Shown here: piece by piece, positions 57,248-64,000 of the stretch
Numbering within the stretch: the stretch's first letter is position 1
How the letters are laid out: every line of letters begins with the position of its first letter
Assembly: GCA_030789695.1 (NCBI GenBank)
Contig: CM061130.1
Coordinates: forward strand, 14,437,860 to 14,501,859
Reading direction: 5' to 3'
Length of the DNA stretch: 64,000 nt
From: Scilla litardierei
Taxonomy: Eukaryota; Streptophyta; Magnoliopsida; Asparagales; Asparagaceae
Translations under genes and position numbers: made by a program
The notes under the pieces: generated by a model
The model's input: only the letters and a program-made list of their open reading frames with translations
Told to the model about the DNA's origin: nothing
Database searches by the model: none

Positions 57248-60200
57248 TTACTGTAATTTTGAACAGTACACTTACATAGAGATAAATTGCCTCGAGTTCG
57301 AGGGCTTACCTATCTACCAACTTCTTTCACATGCACTCAGGCCCATTTATCCCGGTATCTCATACCATATTTACATATAAGTCTCTTTAGACTTTATTGG
57401 CAAAGTCTTCTTGAGTGAATCTGCTAAACCTTCTTTAGTAATAGACTTAAGAAGTTTCCATGTTCATGTTAGACAACACATTGAATCTCATCCAAATAAT
57501 TTCATTGGTCTCTTGGAATCCATAATTAATGTCTTGCCTGGATCTCATCCAGCCGATTGTACCTTACGAGAATAATCCAAATAAGTTACTGGTCATTTAG
57601 ACGGTTCATAATTATTTCTGATAAAGTGTCAAACTCTTTGACCACTTTGTTAAAACATATGTTCCGGCTCCTTGATGCATCACATTCATTTTATTTGCTC
57701 CCATTGACCTTGAAAACTCTCTGGCCGATTCATATAAGTTCGTTCTTCTAAATCATATTTAGAAGATAGAATATATCTGAATGCTCCAGTTTTCATGGTC
57801 ATCATGAGTATTTACATCGAGTTTGGTCCGAGTAGATCTGCACACATCTGCTGGCGAGACAGTTTCATCATAATCCATTTATAAGTGTTAGGATGATAAC
57901 GTTCTCAACCAACATAAGTTGTACTTTACTATTTTATTTCTGCACCAATCTTCTGCCTTGAAGATTTACTTGCAGCCAATAAGAAAGACTTTCTTTGGGC
58001 ACATAAACTATAGTCCATACTTTATTTAAGTGCACAGACCCTTTTCGAATTGCATCAAGCCATTTCTTAGAGTCGCTACTCCGAATGGTATCTTGGAAGT
58101 TGTCTAGGCCATCATCAACTATGATGTCTTACTCGACTCTTTATCTCACAAGACTCGAGTAATACTTTAACTTCCTAACGATTAATTTAATGAATATCTT
58201 ATTGATAAGGTCCTCATAGAACCTTATCAAGAACCTATGCAGTACTATCTTGGACTTAACCCGGAGGGAGGATTTTAACTCAGAGTCACTTGCCATGCAT
58301 CACACCATGTCTAACAAAGTGTGATTCATGCTCTCCAACACACTGATGTGTTAAGAGACTTGACCTGAGAGAAAATCACAGTTTCTTTTAATTACGCAAG
58401 ATTTATACAGCAAAGTATTCGACTCTTCGATCTGATCGAAGCAGTTCAAATACTTCTGCCATTGTGTTATCTATTTTATCAGACTTGTGTTTCAGCAAGA
58501 ATACGTGTCGTAATAAAATAAGAACAACTTATCCTGGCTAACTTAGACTTGGGTCAGGGTACATCCGTATGTACGAGACTACGAGTTCACCAATTCATTC
58601 TCCCACTGTCTTACAGATGGAATTTCAGCCATCATACCTTTGAGACATGATTCACAAGTGTCTATTGACTTCATAATACAAGAGGTCAGACCCCTCTTTA
58701 TGTGACTTGTGAAGCTTAGTCTCTTTGGTATGGCCTAGTCTATTTTGCCATATAAGTTTTGCTACTATCTTGCGTATTCATGTATTAACATTTAATAAAT
58801 TATCGTTATATAAATTTAACATTGCTTCAGAAGCAAGGTGACGACATTCGCCCAAAATGTTAGATGTCCTCTATGGTCCAAGAAACAATAATTGCTCCTT
58901 TTTCCAATATGTATTACAATCTATTTTTTGTATAACGATTATCCTGAAGTCGTGACATCAAATATGTCACATTTTCACTTCCTCCTACTCTTGCCTTTAC
59001 TAATGATAGATAAAAACTTTCTTTTTCAATTGACTTTCCTTAATGCTTTCTTCCTTTTCTAAATATCGTTTAGATATTACGCGTCTCAACACAAATATTA
59101 GCCAAGCAAACATCTCATGTATCCAAACGCTTGAGCTTTGCAACCTTGCGTGTGCTCAATAAGTTGCTCGTCTCAAGATCCGGTTGGGATACATAGTCTT
59201 CCACCGCTCATGTACTCATCTTCGATTCAAACAATTTGATCGAAGTTTCGAACTTTACGGATCGAAACCGTTTTTCATACAACCTTGAGTTGACTTAACA
59301 AATTGTATGGAGAAACATGCTTTAAACATCAGTATGTTCAAGCTGCCCTCATAGTGGCGAGTGACATGTAGCGTGCATTTTTTTGTTGGACCTAAAGCTT
59401 AAGGAAATCATTGTCCTTAAGCCTGTGCTAAGAAGGTCATTTTAATGTCAATGAGAACATAGTTTAGTCTGTCAATCAGAATTTTAACTGATATTCCTTT
59501 AACCAACCATTTGGACCAGTTAACTTATTCTCTTAGGATATTATGTTTTTGATTCCATTGGTAAACATAGAACTAGCCTAGTTTAGCATATGTTCAATTT
59601 TAAATATAGATAGAATGTCTTTAATCTAACTATATCCTTCCACTATCTTTGTGAATATTTTTAGCCATAATAATGAACGATTTAATTAAATTAAACATAA
59701 TGGGAAAGAAATCCAACCACTCCGAGCCTCACAACCTTAAGTGTGCTCAACAATTTGCTTGACTCTGCGATTGGTAGATGACTCTTCATCAATCATATCA
59801 TATATGATTCCCTTATTGGTTTTTTTCCCTAGCTACTTATGATCATGAGTGTGCTCATCCAAATCAAATGACTAGTCTAGTCGAACCCTTGTTTTCGTGT
59901 CTAGCCTAACTTATGCCAACACTCGGGGTATGGGCATGACGTGACGGTTTGGGTTAAGTCTAGACTACATCTCATGTAATGAGAAGTTGGTTTCCATAAA
60001 TTGGCTATGACATAGCTTGAATATGCTCAACAACTATAACATAAAACCTATAGTTGCCAACCTCTAAAACAAGGAGGGTTACGGCTAACTTTGAAGATAT
60101 TTTTTAACGTAATTGACTAAATATAATCGACGATGTCACATAATCATAATTCGCATCCTTGCGGTCCAGCGGAACACGGCCATGGATTTGGCTAGGCCAT

Positions 60201-60879
60201 GATCACTATCACCATTCGAGCTAGGGTGATCAACAACACTAGTCAAAAAACACTAGACCGGATCATGGTCCATTGAGGGAAACCTATTATTCATGTCCCA
60301 TCGATTAGAATTGGCTTCATTAAAACTAGTTAATCCTATCAACTAGTTGAATCCTAAAATTCGAAATTATTAGGATTGGTTAATAACTTTTATTAATGTC
60401 CTTATCAAGGTGCTATCCTAATCATGTATTAGGTATTTAAACAACTTTAAATCAAAGCATGTCCTTCAAAAAATTATCTTATAATTTTTCCGAAAGTTTT
60501 TAATGGCTATCCTAATAGTTTTTCTTGAATAATCACATAATCAATAAAACTAATATAACCATTATCAACTAAACAATATAGCTAAGCTAACAAAGCAATT
60601 AAAATTTATCTCATACAATTTTCTTGCTAAATATGCAACTTAAAATTTATCGCATAAGTTTAAATTACATAAAAAATTATCACATAATTTTAAAGATTTA
60701 ATTTTAAAAATTATCACATGATTTTAAAATTAAATCTAATTTTAAAAAAAAATTCGAAAATAAAATGTTGCATGGGAAAACGACAATTTTAAAGTTTAAA
60801 TAAACCTCCATCTCATGGATAAACATGTTGTATCACATACATTTTATAATTGCAAATTAAACATAGATCATGTAGACTA
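57248..60879 (-). pseudogene. Decayed Copia gag-pol of element H
   Basis: No long frame, but minus-strand fragments are recognisable: integrase-core remnant LESMNHTLLDMV with stops near 58300-58370, and the start of reverse transcriptase, SDSKKWLDAIRKG followed by NKVWTIVYVPK, around 57990-58090. Sequence from about 58900 to 60880 probably holds decayed gag/protease, but I could not read domains there. Many indels; very old. Confidence 0.6.
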
Positions 60880-60891
60880 GCTCTGATACCA
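60880..60891 (-). promoter_or_regulatory. Primer binding site of element H (tRNA-iMet)
   Basis: TGGTATCAGAGC on the minus strand. Decayed versions lie 229 and 458 bases nearer the LTR. Confidence 0.8.
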
Positions 60892-60892
60892 C

Positions 60893-61350
60893 TGTTGGCA
60901 TCACTGTGATATCATTGCAACGCTGTTAAGGCCCATCGTCCATGGCACCCTAGATCCGTCACAAGATTCCTCACGAACTTGTTTTACGGCATGCCTCTCG
61001 ACAACGCCCAACCCATCATAAGATCACCATCTTATCGGGACTTGGTATGGTAAGAGCGATTACTTCGGATCAACTCATAACTCGAGAACCCATAATGAAG
61101 CTCAATAAGCTTTAATACCACTGTTGGTATCGCTTTGATATCATTACAATGCTGTTAAGGCCCATCATCCATGCCACCTTAGATCAGTCACAAGATCTCA
61201 CGCAAACTTATTTTATGGCATGCCTCTCAACGATGCCCAACCCATCATAAGATCCACATCTTATCGGGACTTGGTACAGTAAGAGCGATCACTTCGGGTC
61301 AGTTCATAACCCGAGAACCCGTACTCAAGCTCAACAAGCAATGATAGCAC
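60893..61350 (-). repeat. 229-bp tandem repeat between PBS and LTR of H
   Basis: Units 60893-61121 and 61122-61350, about 85% identical by eye, each starting TGTTGGYATC and ending in a PBS-like ATACCAC/ATAGCAC on the plus strand. Confidence 0.88.
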
Positions 61351-62505
61351 TGTAGGGTTTTACGGGTCCTTAGGGCTATAAATTTGACGTCAAACCTAAG
61401 CCGGATGAACGACGAAAATAAATCAGCAGCGGAAAATAGCACTTTAAACAGTTTAAGTCTAGCCCTAAAGATATTAACCCTAGCCAAGATCTCTACTAAC
61501 ACGGGGTTGGGTCCGACCAACCCATAAGGATATATCTATCTAACTTTTGCAATTTATAAACGCATGAATATTTAAACTACTTACATTTCACTTCGTTTTT
61601 GCAGAATACGAAGCGTTGTTTTCAGCAACATTTCTTTGGCCCCCGCACCGCTTCTCCCAAGCCGAACCACATCCCGAGCCGAACCACGTCCAGAGCCGTA
61701 CCTCGTATCGAGCCGAACAGCTTCCCGAACAGCACTACGTCCCGAGGCGAGCAACACCCTTGTCGTCGACCCAACCACGTGCCGGAGAAGATTTCACCTT
61801 GAGTGGATCCTTCGTCAAGACTTCAGATCCGATCCGAGCTCCTTGGTAGCTTTGCTAGAGCCCGAACAGGGGCAAGGAAGAAATTTAGGGAGAAAGAAAA
61901 TAATTAAATTTAAGCTAAGATCCGGGCTTGCTCACGTTTAATGGAGCTACTCAGATCTGGAGCTTGGGACATGTTTCAATGAGTGAAGTATGCTCCTATT
62001 TATATAGGTGGCTGACCCCTCCTCTTCACTCCATATCCGATGTGGGACTAAAAGTTTTAGAGGAAAAATTAATTAAACTTTGCCTGTCACAAAGGCCAAA
62101 CTTTAGCGAATTTTTTCTGCCTCTCCGTTGAACTTAGAAATTGATACAACCTATCAAATCGAAGATGGTTGAACGATAAACGTGTAGGAACAAAACGACA
62201 CTCCAATCCGAGTCTGTTTGATCCCTCAAATGAGGATCCAAAGATAGCCAAATCCCAGTTTTTCGCAAAAATTGCAGCCGTCAAGGAAAAATGGGAAACA
62301 AGACTCGCAGCCCTAGGCGTGGGGCCCACCGCGTGGGTCCCACATGCCAGGGCACGCCAGCCTGGCGTGCACCCATCACGCATGCCGCAAGCACGTGCTG
62401 AGAGTGCGCCCGTAGTAGGCGTGAGCCCGCATTGCTGGTGCGAGCCCGCCCGCCTTGCAGGCGCGGGCCCCCCCTTTCTGGTGCCTGCCTTTCTAGGTGG
62501 GTCAG
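61351..62505 (-). repeat. 5' LTR of element H (right copy), broken by S3
   Basis: Homologous to 41911-43250 as far as TTTCTAGGNGGGTC near 62490-62503, where S3 interrupts. Confidence 0.88.
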
Positions 62506-64000
62506 TGATGCTCTCGAAACTATCACCTAGAAGCCACCTAGCAATTGAACGAACGCCAAGTGCTAGATGTATCCCAAATGCAAATTCTCGACACTTTACG
62601 CAAGCGTACGGTGTCAAGTAATAGTATAAAAGATATCGATCCCACAGGGAAGGTAAAGATGTTATTGTCTTGGGATATTTTCAAATCTTAGAATTTAGGT
62701 AGCAGTCGGTTTCAAGAGATTGTTTGTTTAGGATTGTGAATAATTAATAAAGACTAGGGCTTTAGGACTCACCGCTAGGATCATCGGATGTCGATGCTTG
62801 GTTAAGACTCTTACGTTGCATTGGAATTATTAGGGATTATCGCATCTAAGATGTGTAATTCATAGTTCTAAGCACCATGAATCTAACATATCGCATGAAC
62901 CCTGCTCTCGTGACAGGTGCACATGATACATGCATTAAAAATCGACAATATTCATGCCACTCTCATGGACAAAATGATGTCAGCGCATGCCACTCTCGTG
63001 GGTTGGAGCTTCGATGTATTTTGGTGGCTCTCATTAACGCAATGGCGGTAGCCATCAAGTAGTAATATAGTTCGTCGGTAGATCCCATCAAGACTCGAGC
63101 CGGGCATGGTCACGAGTCCCAATTGAATCCACTAACTCCCTAATTAAGTCTATAGGATACTCCTTAAGCCAATCGATTCCATTGACCGTGGGCACGATCT
63201 CAGTACGAGTTCTCCTACAAACTTTGCAAGATCAACCAAAATACGTCCCTTTTATACCAATGCAACCTAAAATCCTAACTTTGCATCATTAATCCATTAG
63301 CCCTAGATAGAACTACTTACGCATCATAGAAATAACAACAAAAGATTCAATAGATGCAATGGAATTCATCATGGCAATAGAAAACATCAAAATCAGTAGA
63401 AAGTTTAGATAATTGTTACCAACGCATCGTGAAGAAATAGCAAACCAAAGCGAATTAAGAAAATAAGATTCCTTGTTTAATATACAAATTAAAATCCAAG
63501 CTTTGTCTTCACAAAAATAGCGACGGCACAAACTCTCAAAAACCTAATTAAAACTAAACTAAAAGTTTCTCCAAAGTTGCTCCTTGAAAATAAATCTAAA
63601 ACATGTTTAAATACTTCGGGTAGAAATCCCAAAAATTCTCAGAAAATCCGGACACTTAGGCCCACCAACTAGGCTGGTCGCGTCGTGCTACTCGACAGAG
63701 TAGCGGAGCCTGCTCGATCGAGTTGGCTTCAGGATCTGGTTGCTACTGCTTCTGCTTCTGGGTGACACGGGCTACTCGGTCGAGTAGTCTGCCTACTCGA
63801 TCGAGCTACAGTAGATCAGAACTTCCTCCAAAACGCTGCTCTGTTTCTTGACGACTCGGGTCGAGTAGGTAAGCTGCTCGGTCGATTTTCTTCGCTGCTC
63901 GGATGAGCTAGGGTGTCTTGGAGAAAAGCTCAAAATCTTTATCTATTTGGTGCGACTCGGGTCGGGTCAGCTGTCAGCTCGGTCGAGTAGGGTAAGGTCA
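62506..64000 (-). mobile_element. LTR S3 of the S1 Gypsy family, cut by window edge
   Basis: Starts TGATGCTCTCG, where homology to H's left LTR stops. Shares with S1 the landmark TAGTATAAAAGAT...ATCCCACAGGGA (62620-62655), a middle part with TAGGGCTTTAGG (62755), a GGTAGCCATC motif (63048), and a cluster of CTCGG/GAGTAG motifs (63690-63995). It may be solo or the end of a full element. Orientation inferred as for S1. Confidence 0.75.

Larger units (their letters stand above)
41911..64000 (-). mobile_element. Degenerate Copia element H, minus strand, extends past right edge
   Basis: Left LTR (3' on the minus strand) 41911-43250, right LTR from 61351. The polypurine tract is the reverse complement of 43251-43261, and an initiator-Met PBS reads on the minus strand at 60891-60880. 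The internal parts 43251-44294 and 57248-60879 are decayed. It hosts element F (44295-57242), and its right LTR is broken at about 62506 by LTR S3. The layout (1.3-kb LTR, long 3' noncoding region, GTGGGAGA tract) recalls the Angela/TAR group of Copia. Left flanking target bases are GGGAC (41906-41910); the right flank is outside. Confidence 0.85.

Overview
The window looks like nuclear DNA of a flowering plant, probably a eudicot, although the species cannot be read from it. The reasons are plant-type Copia and Gypsy retrotransposons, PBSs complementary to plant initiator-Met and Asp tRNAs, a plant receptor-like kinase fragment with GT-AG introns, and CACTA, Helitron and MITE sequences. I found no intact host gene. 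About nine tenths of the window is transposon sequence, and many insertions could be fixed to the base by 5-bp target-site duplications (TSDs).

Layout, left to right. (1) 1-~3030: 3' part of a SIRE-like Copia element (E1) with a long gag, no pol, several polypurine tracts and a diffuse LTR. (2) 3197-9722: complete but defective Copia element A, with two LTRs of 185 bp that look identical and TSD GTTAA. (3) 9723-10697: exon-like debris. (4) 10698-19124: Copia element B, a better preserved relative of A (TSD CTTTG), carrying a 1.61-kb solo LTR (S1) in pol. (5) 19125-20487 and 26755-27060: the 3' exons of a receptor-like kinase pseudogene, split in its last exon by (6) gag-only Copia element D (20488-26749, TSD GAGTT), which holds two palindromic MITEs in TA microsatellites. 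(7) 27060-29761: a CACTA terminus, a decayed LTR-like stretch and a GC-rich promoter-like stretch. (8) 29762-38897: Copia element E on the minus strand (TSD AAAAC), a sister of A carrying the same lesions, with a 2.45-kb solo LTR (S2) in its leader. (9) 38903-41910: debris with two Gypsy pol fragments head to head. (10) 41911 to beyond the right edge: degenerate minus-strand Copia element H. It contains Gypsy element F (44295-57242, TSD ACAAC), which contains gag-only Copia element G (50013-55918, TSD AGTTT). A Helitron sits in F's 5' LTR, and a second S1-family LTR (S3) interrupts H's right LTR.

How it works together: A, B and E form one family with very short LTRs built of three hairpins, a PBS that appears to match the anticodon arm of tRNA-Ile rather than a tRNA 3' end, and a leader of more than 1 kb with G-rich tracts, conserved stem-loops and an array of GGGCCTGCAGCCC-like palindromes. 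A has no intact reading frame but has apparently identical LTRs, so it must have been copied recently by proteins supplied in trans, plausibly from B-like relatives. E1, D and G repeat the theme in other Copia lineages: gag with zinc knuckles and coiled coil, no pol, and multiple polypurine tracts. The candidate for an undescribed system is this parasitic A/E family with its half-tRNA-like primer site and structured RNA.
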